Notes: generated by a model not told the origin, from the sequence alone. 64,000 nucleotides of DNA from Erigeron canadensis (GCF_010389155.1 NC_057768.1:22453966-22517965); one strand, 5' to 3'. Numbered from the stretch's first letter, positions 45,263 through 56,690 are shown. Program-made: numbers and translations.

Positions 45263-45718
45263 TTTAAAAACGCACATCATACCCGACGTTCCACGTCTGG
45301 GTACTCTGTATATCTTGGTGACAATTTACTTTCTTGGTCCTCTAGACGGCAGCCTACTATATTTCGTTTAAATGTCGAGGCCAAGTATCGAGGTGTGGCT
45401 AATGTTGTAGCAAAAATTTGTTGGTTACGCAACTTACTACTCGAGCTCAGTCATCCTCCTAAGTGGACATCTATTGTTTATTATGATAATGTCAGCGCTG
45501 TCTACATGTCTGGCAACCCAATTCAACATCAACGCACTAAACACATTGAGATCGATATTCATTTTGTTTGAGAAAAGGTTCAACAGGGACTTGTTCGTGT
45601 TCTTCATGTTCCTTCACGTTATTAGTTGGTAGATATCTTCACCAAAGGGCTCCCAAGATTTCTTTTTCATGATTTTCGTTCTAGTGTAAGTATTCGGTTA
45701 CCTCCTTATCCTGAGGGG
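45262..45718 (+). pseudogene. Copia RNase H fragment with two stops
   Basis: The frame reads HHTRRSTSGYSVYLGDN, LLSWSSRRQPT, EAKYRGVANVVAKICWLRNLL, VYYDNVSAVYMSGNP, QHQRTKHIEIDIHFV, then a stop (TGA where Arg is usual). It continues EKVQQGLVRVLHVPSRY, then a stop (TAG where Gln is usual), then DIFTKGLP. The frame itself is kept to the polypurine tract. Both stops are C-to-T changes. The active-site Asp of YYDN is present. Confidence 0.88.
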
Positions 45719-45721
45719 GTA

Positions 45722-45855
45722 AATTAGCTGATATAGATATAGATAGATATTAGACGTGTTATTATGTATTGATTGAGGGTAGTTAAGTGTAAATAAATAT
45801 TCTATATATTGTTTCAATGAGAATGAAAAGGCAATCTTTTGGGCATATTTTATTA
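45722..45855 (+). repeat. 3' LTR of the copia element
   Basis: This 134-base LTR starts after the polypurine tract, matches the 5' LTR and ends before the target duplication GATAT. Confidence 0.85.
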
Positions 45856-46321
45856 GATATCATGAGAAATAAAAAGAATAGGCTAAAGGGCAAGCTTACA
45901 AAGATATAGCGACACTGGCATACAAGGACTTCCAATTAGGTAAGATATCGATGCCTTGGGCTTAAGATGAAACTGGAAAGAGACATGTACCATCTGATAT
46001 GACGTATCTTGTTGATTAGTTCTTAAGATTATGCTTTATTGTTAAATACGTGAAAATTTTTGTATTTTTAATTTTATTATTTACTAACATGTATTAATTA
46101 ATAGGCACCTTAAATGAAAGAATGGTCGATGGCATTTAAGTTCCTCTGTAAGGAAACAAAACGTTAGATTAATTGGTTTAATAGGTAACAACCGTAATAT
46201 AGCAGCAAATAAACAGCAAACAACACAATTGTAATCTCATTAACGGCGATGTTTATGAACAGTAATTGTTCATCAGCATTATTTATATAAAGTTACGTAA
46301 TTTGTAAACAAATTAGAGGTT

Positions 46322-46390
46322 GAAAAAAGTGGTTTGAGATTCTGCCGTTGGATTTTGTGATCCCTGGTTCGACTCCAAGGGCCTTTTAAT
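46322..46390 (+). repeat. tRNA/SINE-like B-box fragment
   Basis: CCCTGGTTCGACTCCAAGGG can form a T-arm-like hairpin with a canonical box B. No D-arm or anticodon arm can be drawn upstream, so it is not annotated as a tRNA gene. Confidence 0.3.
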
Positions 46391-46399
46391 TCGTTTTTG

Positions 46400-47900
46400 C
46401 CTTTTCAGGGTTAATATTTTACTGCCACCTGTCTTTATTTCTTTATTTTCTTTTAATTTACAACTCTTTCTTATCTAAATTAGATTCTTTACCTCATCTA
46501 ATTCTGTCATCTATCTCCAACATTATTATTTAGGTAATATTTTTATATCTCATTCATCTTTAATTCTTTATGCTTTTCATTCATCAATTAACATACAACA
46601 TATTCTTTTTTTTTTCTATATGTGTCTTCATTTATTTTATTTTTGAGATTTTCTTATTAACAAAGATTTGATATTGGGTGGACAAATATATGATACGTTT
46701 ACATTCAACATTTATTTTATTTTTGAGATTTTCTTATTAACAAAGATTTGATACGGGGTTACAATATACCATTATAATTAATACATCATTTTTGCTAAAA
46801 CGTTAGAATAAGATGAATTAAAATTTCAAAGTGTAGTATAATAACTGACCTTTTTGTAGAGGTTTTCATCGCCTATGGAATGAAAGAACTAGGAAATATT
46901 TATAAGAGTGATGATGGTGAAAATTTTGGAGTGCTGGTGGCATTTATTCCAATATAGTAACCTGTCTGTTTTAAATGTAAAAGACCCACGTGGAAGCTGT
47001 TTAACCTATTAGGGGAGAAAATTGATATGGTTGGACCAGAATTATTTTCTAATAACTTTGGCACTTGAAAATTGCCATGATGTAAGTAATTGTCCTCATT
47101 CACCATCATCATATGCATGGGCTGCCTTTTGTTTGATATAAAGGTCATTGCAAAAGGTTTCTCAGATTATCCAAACTCCAAAAAATGTCCAAAATTAGCA
47201 TATGCTTGAAATTAGGTTCAATGTGCTTCTGAGTATGTAATGCGTTTCATATTTATATTATGGTGGGAATGGCATATGTTTTGTACTTATAGAAACCATC
47301 TGCAGGAAACATTAGATGATGTGATAGTTGCATTAGTGGCTCAACTTTACCAAATAAATTGTAGTTGGTTGTGATGGGTCTCATTAGTTGCTTAGCTCAA
47401 TAGGTATAGGTACATACTGCATTGTCACAAGTTAATCAGTTTATATGTTTTCTTTTTTCTGCAGATTTCATATCGGCTGGTTTTAGAGAAATCTGTCACA
47501 AAGTCATAAGATAAATGCAAAAAAGGTTTTTTGTGAACTATTCTTTTATGTCTTTGACTTTATTTAATTTTGGTCACTATCTATATTTTTTTTGTATCTA
47601 ACACTACTGATATTGTAATGTCATAAGAAACTCTATTAGAATGGAAGATGAAAGTTTCACCTCACTTAGGTCAGGAATCACAGCAAAGGCAATACGCATC
47701 AGAGCTTTAAAAAGATGGATTCCACGATTCCAAACACACATCACTATTGACAAATAGTCAAATATGTAAAGCACTAATCATTCTATAAAGCACAAAAAAT
47801 GTTATAAAAAAGGTCATTTTAGAGTTTCCTTTACCTTATTTTATGAATAAGATATATGTTTTACTCTGGCCTTCTTTATTCACAACGACCATTCTTCGTG
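46400..47900. other. Intergenic stretch, no gene recognised
   Basis: A direct duplication of about 45 bases (TTTATTTTATTTTTGAGATT, then AACAAAGATTTGATA) occurs at about 46630-46675 and 46711-46755. The minus-strand frame at 46900-47148 has no recognisable domain. Confidence 0.4.
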
Positions 47901-47912
47901 TATGTATTGCAG

Positions 47913-48160
47913 AGCATGGGCTTCAAACACCATAGATGATCAAACAAATTATCACGGAATGAGGGTCATCAGCTACTCAGGTAAGGTCACACATATAAGT
48001 TAATAATAAATAAAAGAAGGTGAGTTTTAGCATTAAAACATTTATATACAGTAACCGAAATTTTTTAACTAAATGCAGAGAGGCCGCAACTTCAGTCGAC
48101 AACCAACATGTTTCTATTCCTCGATCTAGAAATTCCAGAGACTGAAAACCTTCTAAACAG
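47913..48160 (+). pseudogene. Two orphan exons upstream of a Helitron 3' end
   Basis: Exon-like stretches 47913-47980 and 48079-48160 have a TTGCAG acceptor, a GTAAGG donor, a TGCAG acceptor and a GTC-type donor. They join in frame to read WASNTIDDQTNYHGMRVISY, then SERPQLQST, MFLFLDLEIPETENLL. Before and after these the frame is lost. I do not recognise the protein. The Helitron-type terminus at 48920 on the same strand raises the possibility that they are gene fragments captured by a Helitron; this is inference. Confidence 0.35.
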
Positions 48161-48884
48161 GTCAAACCCATCGTACTTAAATACATGAATTTTAAAATAT
48201 TAGCTTTTGTTGTGGTTTTAGGGAGGTTTAGTATGTTGAGTAAAATCTAATGATAAATTGATACTTTGACTCTGCAATCTCTTTGGCAATAATAGAACTT
48301 GCTGCCATGTTTTCCCTTAAGCCATGTTGTATGTCATCGCCATGTTCCAAACTATTTTGGTATTATTTATAGTTTTATACTACATTTTCGCAATACATTG
48401 GTTGTTTGGAAGCTGCATTGAAACTTTTTCTTTTTGTTTTTTTTACTGATTTCTAGGGGTTGTTTGAAAGATATTTGGGGGCTGTTTTATGGTTGTTTGG
48501 ATCTAATGCAGATTATAAGATCAACATTTCAAAAAGGCTCAAAAAGGCACAAAACAATGATTGATACAAATATATGCCTGCCACAAGACGTGAAAATAGT
48601 TCAACATTAGCATAACTAGCTCCAAACCCTTTGTAAAGATGTCCATGATGGGTTACATATGAAAGTCATGGCACACTCTGTAGCTAAAACTTGCAACAAA
48701 TCTTTTGTAAACATATTCATGATCAGTTAGATACAAAGATCATGACATGATAGTGGTTGTAAGTAAAGTGGAACACTAACTTTTGTGAAAAACTCATATC
48801 CACATCTAATCATCCCGTAGTTTACTGTATGTAACATATATACTTCTTATATGACGTCGGACAAACCATCAACAATATGACAAG

Positions 48885-48920
48885 TTAGCGCCGCGCAACG
48901 CGCGCGTAGATCTTCCTAGT
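48885..48920 (+). mobile_element. Helitron-type 3' terminus
   Basis: GCGCCGCGCAACGCGCGCG forms a strong hairpin, followed 10 bases later by CTAGT and then A. Of the termini here it fits the Helitron consensus best. The 5' end was not found. Confidence 0.7.
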
Positions 48921-48994
48921 AAATATGAAACAGCAAACCCAACCTAACTCCCTGCCACCTCTTGATACATATCAGAATTAATCCTTATCACATT

Positions 48995-49190
48995 AGGCAT
49001 GGGCAAATGACCTAAAATCTTGTAACCCGACCCAGACCCTCTGAACCCGACCCGAGCAGACCCGCCCGAGAGCTTAACGGGTCAGGTTTCAGTTCAACTT
49101 TTAATGGATTATCGGTTCTCGAGGCGGGTCGGTCCAAAACCTGGCTAACCTGGCCAAACCCGAAATCTATACTTTGTCTCGCCTTCAAAC
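48995..49190. mobile_element. GGGTCGGGT-rich MITE end
   Basis: It starts TAGGCATGGGCAAATGACC and is full of AACCCGACCC-type words. The start resembles the inverted end at 56240-56260 (CCCGTGCACATCCCTAG). It is probably a hAT-type MITE fragment. Confidence 0.4.
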
Positions 49191-49199
49191 ATGTTGTTC

Positions 49200-49990
49200 C
49201 TTTTATATATCTCTACGTAACTAAAAGATGATATGTTTTCGCTTACTTGGCATTTGTAAGAGCATGCCACATTGGATTATGTATGATTTATCATTATCCA
49301 TTTAATTTTTAAATTTTAGTTGCCATGTGTTTAACCATGTTATCTATGTTACTCTTAATCATTAATTAATAAAAATAAATTCTCAAACATGATAGAACTT
49401 TGTGCCAATTTTTACTCAAGTTAATTTATACACATGAAAATGATGATGATATATTCTTATTCTATATTAGTAATTATTTTCTTTTAATTTTAATATATAA
49501 TAAGTGTATTGATAGACTATAAATTCTCAAACATATATATATTTAGTAATAATTTTATTTTAAATTTAATACATAATGAGTGTATTAATAGACTATAAAT
49601 TCTCAAACATGTTGCAGATAAAATATTGTGCAAATCTTATACCGTATATTTTGCAAAGTTTTTGATATATGGATATATACACTTATGTCGAAATTTGGTT
49701 TCAGCCATCGAATGTAGTAAAAGCTATTAACAATTTTGTTGGTCCCCTTCAATGATAATACTGATATGTTTATACCCATTTCTCACATCGTATTAGTGCT
49801 TTTCGAGTCGTTTTCCATACATTTGATGCGTTAATGGTATTTGTTAGTGTTTCAGGATATTAACATGTACTTGAGCATAATTCTGAAGAAAACGATATTT
49901 TAAAGTGAAATGAGTTCTTACGAAAGATCTATGAGATGAAATATGATGAAAGAGGGCTTAATAAAGATTAATTACGAAGAATACGAAGAT
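49200..49990. other. AT-rich stretch with an 80-base tandem duplication
   Basis: Two adjacent units at about 49468-49540 and 49541-49613 share AGTGTATTGATAGACTATAA and ATTCTCAAACAT. No gene is seen. Confidence 0.5.
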
Positions 49991-50161
49991 TGGAGCGGCT
50001 TGGCTGTAAATAAGATGCATATATATATATTTGTTAATCAATGTTGGACCAAAAATAAAGAAGAGTGTATGTGGTGCGTGTGGCCTCATAGCCGAGAAAA
50101 GCAAAGGGCCAAATAATTGGGCTTCACGTGAACAGCCCATCTCAAGCAGTCAAGCATCTAT

Positions 50162-50798
50162 TAGGGGTGAATATGGGTCGGTTTGGATCGGTTTTTGGCT
50201 AAAACCGACCTCCGAACTGATCAATTCGGTTTTTAGAAAATCAAAACCGTTGGATTCGGTTTTTGTTCGGTTCGGTTTTTTCGGTTTTTTTGTTCGGTTT
50301 AGATTGGTTTCGGTTTTTGTTCTTTTTTCTTTTAAATTACTTTTTTGTTTATGATGTTATATATTTAATTTTCAATTGTTAACAAAAAAAATTATGATAT
50401 AGAAACTAAAATATAGATATGCTTTTTAGTAACTAATTATACTTTTTAGGTGTTAAAATTGATATAGCTTTTATACAACGAATTGATTTTATTATACGTT
50501 TTCATCTAAAACATATAATTTATATAGATTTGTACACTAAAAAGACAAGAAGTTTAAATATATTAACATATTTACAAATTATAAGTAATAAATATAAATG
50601 TAATATGATATAAATATAAAATAAATTAAAATATAATGGGTTCGGTTCGATTTTTGATCGGTTTTTTAACATATGAAACCGAAAACCGAACCGATCCGTT
50701 CGGTTTTTGGAAAACAAAAACCAAACCAATGGATTTCATTCGGTTTTGTCGGTTTTTTTTAGTTTTTGATTTTTTGGTTCGGTTTTTGCTCACCCCTA
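50162..50798. mobile_element. hAT-type MITE with perfect 8-bp target duplication
   Basis: The ends TAGGGGTGAATATGGGTCGG and (inverted) TAGGGGTGAGCAAAAACCG enclose sequence rich in CGGTTTTTGGTTCGG-type words, with an A/T-rich centre. GCATCTAT flanks it at 50154-50161 and 50799-50806. Frames inside (50031-50354, 50520-50908) come from the Phe/Gly-like repeat composition and are not genes. Confidence 0.88.
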
Positions 50799-51089
50799 GC
50801 ATCTATGTATGTACTACCAAGGAGATTTATATTTTGCAATTTGGAGTGGGCCAAATTTTGGATGTCGGCAGAATGGTTTTGGCACAACAAAATTCAACAT
50901 ATATATAATAAAATACGAGCATGGTATCCGTGCAATGTGGCGGTAGTAGTGGGGAAGATGGTCTGCTTTATTAGAGATTTTGGGTAGTTACGTAAAGAAA
51001 AAAAAAAAAAAAGTTCAAAGGTAAATAAGGTATTTCAAATATAGAAATATTTAATAGAGGGTTTCTTTTATTAAGGAGTAGAGATATAC

Positions 51090-52265
51090 ATTCAGGAGAG
51101 GGTGTGCGATTTGAGGCCGCAAGAGACAAAAAGGCTAAAAACAAAAACCTCTTTGATTTTTGTCCAGGCAGAAGGTTTTACGTGGAGGATTTCTACGTTT
51201 CAATTTCTATCAATAACAGCAGCCACGATCGCGCACATCGTTTGAACTCTTTACTTTTTTCGTTATTACTAGTTATATTATTATTGTGAGACTTTATCAT
51301 CATACAATTATCATTAAGGATTTCATCTATTTGATTATTGTTTATTTAATCTGTTCTTCTCTTTTCATTATGAAAGGCTAAATCTCTTAGCACTCGCTTG
51401 GGCAGTGAACATGTCATAGGGTCGATTGATGTTACCTGCAATTGTTGAATAAGATTTCTATGTTTAATCAAAGAACCATATTTATTTGAGTTTAAATATT
51501 GTTTTTATCTTTTATATTTATTGATTGATGATTGTAATTACAAGTTCGGAAGAAATCTATGTCAATATCAATTGGTTTATGAAACGGTTAATCTGTCTAT
51601 AATTAACCTTAAGTCGTTGGAGTTCGGAAGAAACTAGCGATAAAGATTTTAAACAATTAAATTCATTTTGAGTGTGTAAACATCTATTATAGAGGAATCT
51701 GATTAGGTGAATAAGCAGTTCGGAAGAAAGCTTCTAAAGATTAAATCATAAAAATCAACTTAGGTTCTTAATGTTTAATTGTTTTGAGTAAAAATTATTC
51801 GCGGAAGCGATAACTATATTTCTTGCAATTAAAGTTTCAAGTATAACAGAATTTCGTCTTGTCTACCTTTTAAGTCGTTCAACAAATACAAGTAATGTTT
51901 AGACCCAATGTTGGCATGTGAGGTAATCCAAATAGGTGTCATTTTTATTAATATTGTCATACAATCATTTCTTTACTATCGTTTGAGGATGGTCCCAGCC
52001 CCGGTCATACCGGACTTCTTTTGTTTAATTTTTCGGGATTACTAACAATTTACTAACTTTTGCAACGTGACAATTCGGTCACAACCCCCCCCCCCCCCTC
52101 TTCCGTTGAATTACTTTATTTTAGCAATTACTTTACTTAGTCCTTGTGTTCGACCTTGGATTTACTAAGTCAACTATACTGCATATGAACGGGGCCACTG
52201 CCCGCAAGTGTGTAGCTAAGTATTTCGTGTTTATAAATTTAAGACTAGAAAATACACATCATAAT
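51090..52265 (+). other. Retroelement-leader-like untranslated segment
   Basis: This long non-coding stretch contains GTTCGGAAGAAA four times (51545, 51620, 51719 and nearby) and GCCCCGGTCATACCGGACTT near 51998. A run of 14 C lies at 52085-52098, and CTGCCCGCAAGTGTGTAG near 52198. The last words match the foreign segment at 44110-45262. No gag frame follows. Confidence 0.45.
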
Positions 52266-52479
52266 TTATTTAAGCTTTATGCATTTAAATTGAACTTTCC
52301 TTTATGTAAATCTATTATTAACTGCATTTTATATATTAAAAAGTAATTATAAATATGTATACATTGTCGTTGATGTTATTAGCTATTGTTATCTCATTCT
52401 CCAAATTTGGTAGATACATTCTTTGTTTGTATAACAATATAATGCGAGTCATTTATTTATAAAATTTTATCATAACTAA

Positions 52480-52514
52480 TTGACTTACCATGCAACGCAT
52501 GAGTTTAATCTAGT
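52480..52514 (+). mobile_element. Helitron-type 3' terminus
   Basis: The hairpin CCATGCAACGCATG is followed by AGTTTAATCTAGT and then A. The 5' end was not found. Confidence 0.6.
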
Positions 52515-52778
52515 ATGTATACATATATGTTCGATGTATGTGTAGTAATGGAGTTTTGGGGTGAAGGGTAAGGTACACGTATGTATTGGTGTGTGAAAAT
52601 AAAAGACAAAAGAGATGTTAAATTAAGTTTTTAAGACATAACTTGGATATAATAAAGATATGGTATTATGTGAATGAGTGAGAGAATAAAAGGGATTAGG
52701 ATTTTAAAAGGTAGGTAATGAATAGTGGCCTGGATAAGTGGATAGGATTCTTGGATTGTTGAATTTAAAAAGGTAGAT

Positions 52779-55707
52779 TGTAACATCCCGCTAAAGCGGA
52801 ATATACGGGATGTACAAATAAGCACAATTGCACACAGTACAAGTTCCAACACAGCCAATAACATTAACAAGAGAAGAAGTATAATGGTTATTACAGGACA
52901 TGGGATATACCCAGAATAGCTAATATTCGAAAGACAGAACAATTGTCTTAAAGTACCAAGTCTTGAACTGAACAAGCAAAGGAAAGTCTTCACAGCTCCT
53001 GATCTTGAATGCTCGAACAAATGCCAAATGAGATGAGCTTAAAAGAGGAAGACTCCTATTCTAAAAAATCTACTAGTCTAGCCTGAAAAGCATGTAAGTT
53101 CAAAAGGTCAACTACAAAAGTAGTTGGTGAGATTCACATAAAATACGATTTAGTTTACATATAAATAATATGTAGAGTAAGAACAAGATCACAAGATTCG
53201 TGCGTTTAAAAAAAGTACTTTGTGGTAGTAGAAAAGTAAGAACTAGGTCATAAGATCTGTACGTTCACATAAGTACTTTGTAATAGTAAGAACAGTACAA
53301 GAACATATAATGAACTGTAAGTATATTTTGTCACTGCTAACCCGATTGAACTGTAATGTAAAGATATACTCATAATATTCAAGTACGTCAAGTAAGATCT
53401 AGGTCAGAACAAGAACATATAATATGCATCCTCTAGAACTGCGGACAATGAGGGTGGGCCTACCCTAAACAGCGCTGTCCATAATTACCTACGGTTCAAT
53501 CCCTGAACTGTGGGATGTGAATTGATAGCAGTGAACAAGAACTGTACAAGTACAAATAAGAACTAGAACATGATAATGAACAAATACAGTAGTATAAATG
53601 TATTTAAGGATCTTGCCCATTCAAGACTTAAATACTCTTTTAAACAGTTAAAAATCATGTCATGAGTATCTCATAAGTTCATATAATAGTACGTAAAATA
53701 GTTCAAGAACATATGTACAAGTACGAAATAGTTTTCATGCTCTTCAGTCCCCGATAAAAGAACTTGAACAAAATGTACGAAAGGGGGATTAATGAACTCA
53801 TAGTGATCTGGCACAAGCACAGTTTATAAGCACAGAGAACAAGTACAGAGATAGATAAGTTGTATCTATCAAAATCCAAACACGTCTTGATGGAAGCCTA
53901 TGTACATGTCATTGGTCATAAATAAGTACGTATATTAGTTCATGTGATTAATTATTCACTAAAATGTCCTTGATGAACTGATGATTTGGTCCTTGATGAT
54001 CTTTGAGCGTTTTGACTCAAAATGAGTTTGAATGAACTTAGGTACTTGAAATGGACTCGATCTGAACGTCTTTGAACTCACACATAAGTAATTACAATGT
54101 TAATTAGTTGAACGTGTCTTTAATAATGAACTTTAGCCTTAAGAACTTAATTTAATTGTTCATAGAACTTGCACTTTAATGATTACGGTGAATCATGACT
54201 TCAATGTACTCGATTAGGATTTGCACAATGTACATAGCTCTAGATCGTTTTAAGTTTAAGTATGATAAGTTATAGGACAAGTTCGTTTTAGAGTTCAAGA
54301 TCTTCTTAGTTTCAGAGTCGTCTTAGTGTTTCATGAGTGTCAAGGTCGTTCTAGGGTTTTATTAGGTTCAAGGTCGTCCTAGGGTTTCTAGGACAAATAT
54401 CGTCTTAGATATCTGAACAAGATCAGGATCGTTTTAGGTGTTGAACAAAGTGAAGATCGTCCCACAGTCTGGCCAAGATCATTTCATAGATGTACAAGTA
54501 CAAGATCGTTTCATGGTTACTAGGTCAAGATCGTTCTACATGTTGGCTCAAGATCGTCCTAGGTGCCTAGGGTTCAAGGTCGTCCTAGGTTCCTAGGGTT
54601 CAGGATCGTTTCAAGTGACTAAGAACAAGAACGAGGTACATGATCATTTCTAGTTCACGAACACTGATTGAGCAAAACCAATCTCAAAAGATGAGTTACG
54701 CAGAAGTGCATGGTTCCCAACCACAACAACGAAACAACATCACAACACAGCACAAGATCCAACGAGCGAGCACCAAAGGAACAAGGGGCTGCCCTAGGAC
54801 GGTCTTGGCTTCAAGATCGTCCCCTCAGGACCGTCCTAGCCTCAAAATGGGTTTGAACAAGCACAAGTATACAAACGAATGTCTAGATCGATTTTCAGGA
54901 CTTGGTTGGACATTGCACATGCACATATACACACAATAACATTATCTATTAACACCATTACTAGTTTTCAAGATCAAATATCACATAAACAAGTTGTGAC
55001 TTCAAGAACAAGTTGTACCTTTACTTTCAAAAATGGGTTTTGTAGATTAAAGCATGTTATGACCCAAATTTGTTCACACAAATGTTATTAAACACATTTA
55101 GACACAAACCCATTAACTATTAACACGATTTTCATTCAAAAATTGGACCAAATCATCAAGAACATGAACTTGAAAAGTACACTTTTAATTTGATCAAAAA
55201 CTCATCAAATGTTGTTGTTACCTGAGAAATGATTCAAGAAGTGTGTTTTGATTATCACAAGGATGCTAAAAGTACAAATGATTTCGATTAAATGTATCAA
55301 AATCAAAAGATGCTCTTGTGTGTGTTTTATGGTGGCTGAGTGTGTGTTTTAGTGAGAGAGTGGTGAGATGGAGAAGATGAGGAGAATGGGGTTTCTCTCT
55401 CTCTAACTCTCTATTTATAGTTTTCCAATATTAAATGAACTTAATAGTGCAAGGACTATTTGCAACATTTTGAACTAGAACTTTTATGAACATGAACGTT
55501 TACGAACCGAACATTAATATTTCATTGTATTTTAATCATAAACTCATCATATAAATCAAGATTTAAGATCAAATTGACCTTCATATAAGCACATATTTTG
55601 GTCTAAAGCACGTCAAGAACTTAAATAAATTGAACTGTCTAGCCGTTCTAATGGCGAAAGTACGATTCAAAATACTTATTTAGAACATTTCTAAGACGGT
55701 TGTTACA
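52779..55707 (-). mobile_element. Large solo LTR (2.93 kb) with perfect target duplication
   Basis: The ends are TGTAACATCCCG and CGGTTGTTACA (TG...CA with a 7-base inverted match). TAGAT flanks it at 52774-52778 and 55708-55712. Long LTRs of about 3 kb are known from Del/Tekay-type gypsy elements (family knowledge). The minus strand carries CTATAAATAGAG near 55413, followed by a C/T-rich leader and a donor-like CAGGTAACAA near 55222, so transcription would run on minus. The body contains many copies of CAAGATCGT(C/T)-type words at 54290-54850. No internal retroelement region exists. Frames at 52631-53020, 54640-54939 and 54879-55091 are not genes. Confidence 0.85.
55413..55425 (-). promoter_or_regulatory. 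Putative LTR TATA box
   Basis: CTATAAATAGAG on the minus strand, followed by AGAGAGAGAAACC and a pyrimidine-rich leader, looks like the promoter of the solo LTR. Confidence 0.5.
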
Positions 55708-56094
55708 TAGATACATGTAAATATAAAATGTCATACGTGGACAAAGAATAAGTCACACAAATTCAACTCTATATTAAATAGATATCAACTAATTAAATGA
55801 ATAAATATACTATTTTCATACTTTGACTATAGACAGATCTCATTTCCAAAGCATTTCACTCTACCCTTTCATCTCCCCTTATTTCTCATCATTCTCAAAA
55901 ACTTTTGAAAACGTTCCCACGTCTAAAACATCTAAAAAATCAACGCAAAACCCCAATTTTATATCTCTTTCATAACGTAATTTCTAAAAAAAAAAAAACT
56001 AATCGGAGAGCATGATGAAAGAAGATGATTGAAGAAAAAACTCAAAGATGAAACATTTACAAGCTTTTGGCTAAAACTGTTGCTTTTCGGGTCA

Positions 56095-56260
56095 ACTCTT
56101 AAAAACCGAACCCGACCAGCTTTCACTCGGGCTCAAACCGACCCGCTCAGGAGGCTAACGGGTTCAGGTTAGGGTTTCGTTTTTCATGTAATCTCGGGTC
56201 ACGGGTCACGCAAGTTCGGGGCGGGTCAGGCCGGGTTTCGACCCGTGCACATCCCTAGTT
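56095..56260. mobile_element. GGGTC-rich MITE end
   Basis: It is dense in GACCCG/CGGGTC words and ends CCCGTGCACATCCCTAG, the inverse of the terminus type at 48995. Confidence 0.4.
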
Positions 56261-56467
56261 TTTCATAACATTTATGTGTTTCAAAATTCATTTCCAACTT
56301 CAAAATGCGTGTAAGGTATCACTAACAACTCATATAGACCTCCCTTTTAATCTTTCACATCTCACCCATAAAAAATTTTGCTTAGTGCAAATATTTCACA
56401 CATGTTTAGTTAATCACACTCATTCCACTTCTGCAACTTTTTTTTAAAACCTAATCCACCACTGTTC

Positions 56468-56690
56468 TTAGGCTTACAAATCTCTTTCCAAGCAACCTTA
56501 GACTTACATTTGTACAAATCTCCCCCACACATAAAAACCCCCTAAGAATCCCTTCAATCTATTTCAAAACAGTTTTGGGTATAAGAATTATAGGGGCCCA
56601 AAAAATATGCATAGTTGAAAAACCAAAGTTATTAATTGTAACATGTAGCATATGATAGGAGCCTGTTTTTTCATTCCAGAATTTTACTCT
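56468..56690 (-). pseudogene. LINE reverse transcriptase fragment, left outer arm
   Basis: This is the reverse complement of the LINE fragment at 61433-61633 and shares its GGTATTAGAACTATA-type and GATTCTTAGGGG-type blocks. It is more degraded. It is joined to the Argonaute-fragment arm through the TCTAGTATA sequence at 56741-56749, in the same order as in the right arm. Confidence 0.7.

Larger units (their letters stand above)
43088..45855 (+). mobile_element. Ty1/copia element with short LTRs and replaced pol
   Basis: The 5' LTR is 43088-43216 and the 3' LTR 45722-45855. The target duplication GATAT lies at 43083-43087 and 45856-45860. A PBS reading GGTATCTGAGCAGC begins at 43217, and a polypurine tract TGAGGGGGTA precedes the 3' LTR. 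Inside are gag (43375-44109) and the RNase H end of pol (45262-45718). Protease, integrase and reverse transcriptase are gone. In their place is about 1.15 kb of unrelated leader-like sequence. The LTRs differ at roughly a tenth of positions, so the insertion is old. Confidence 0.85.

Noticed and set aside
46322..46390. tRNA gene
   Set aside because: A good T-arm/box B is present, but no D-arm, anticodon arm or acceptor stem can be built.
50031..50908. Phe/Gly-rich ORFs
   Set aside because: Produced by CGGTTTTTGG-type repeats of a MITE whose ends and target duplication are clear.
52631..55091. Several ORFs of 70-129 aa
   Set aside because: They lie inside or across the boundary of a solo LTR; no conserved domain.
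48995..56260. Single 7-kb hAT element bounded by TAGGCATGGGCA and CCCGTGCACATCCCTAG
   Set aside because: The ends are similar but contain intact, independently bounded elements between them; two separate MITE fragments are simpler.
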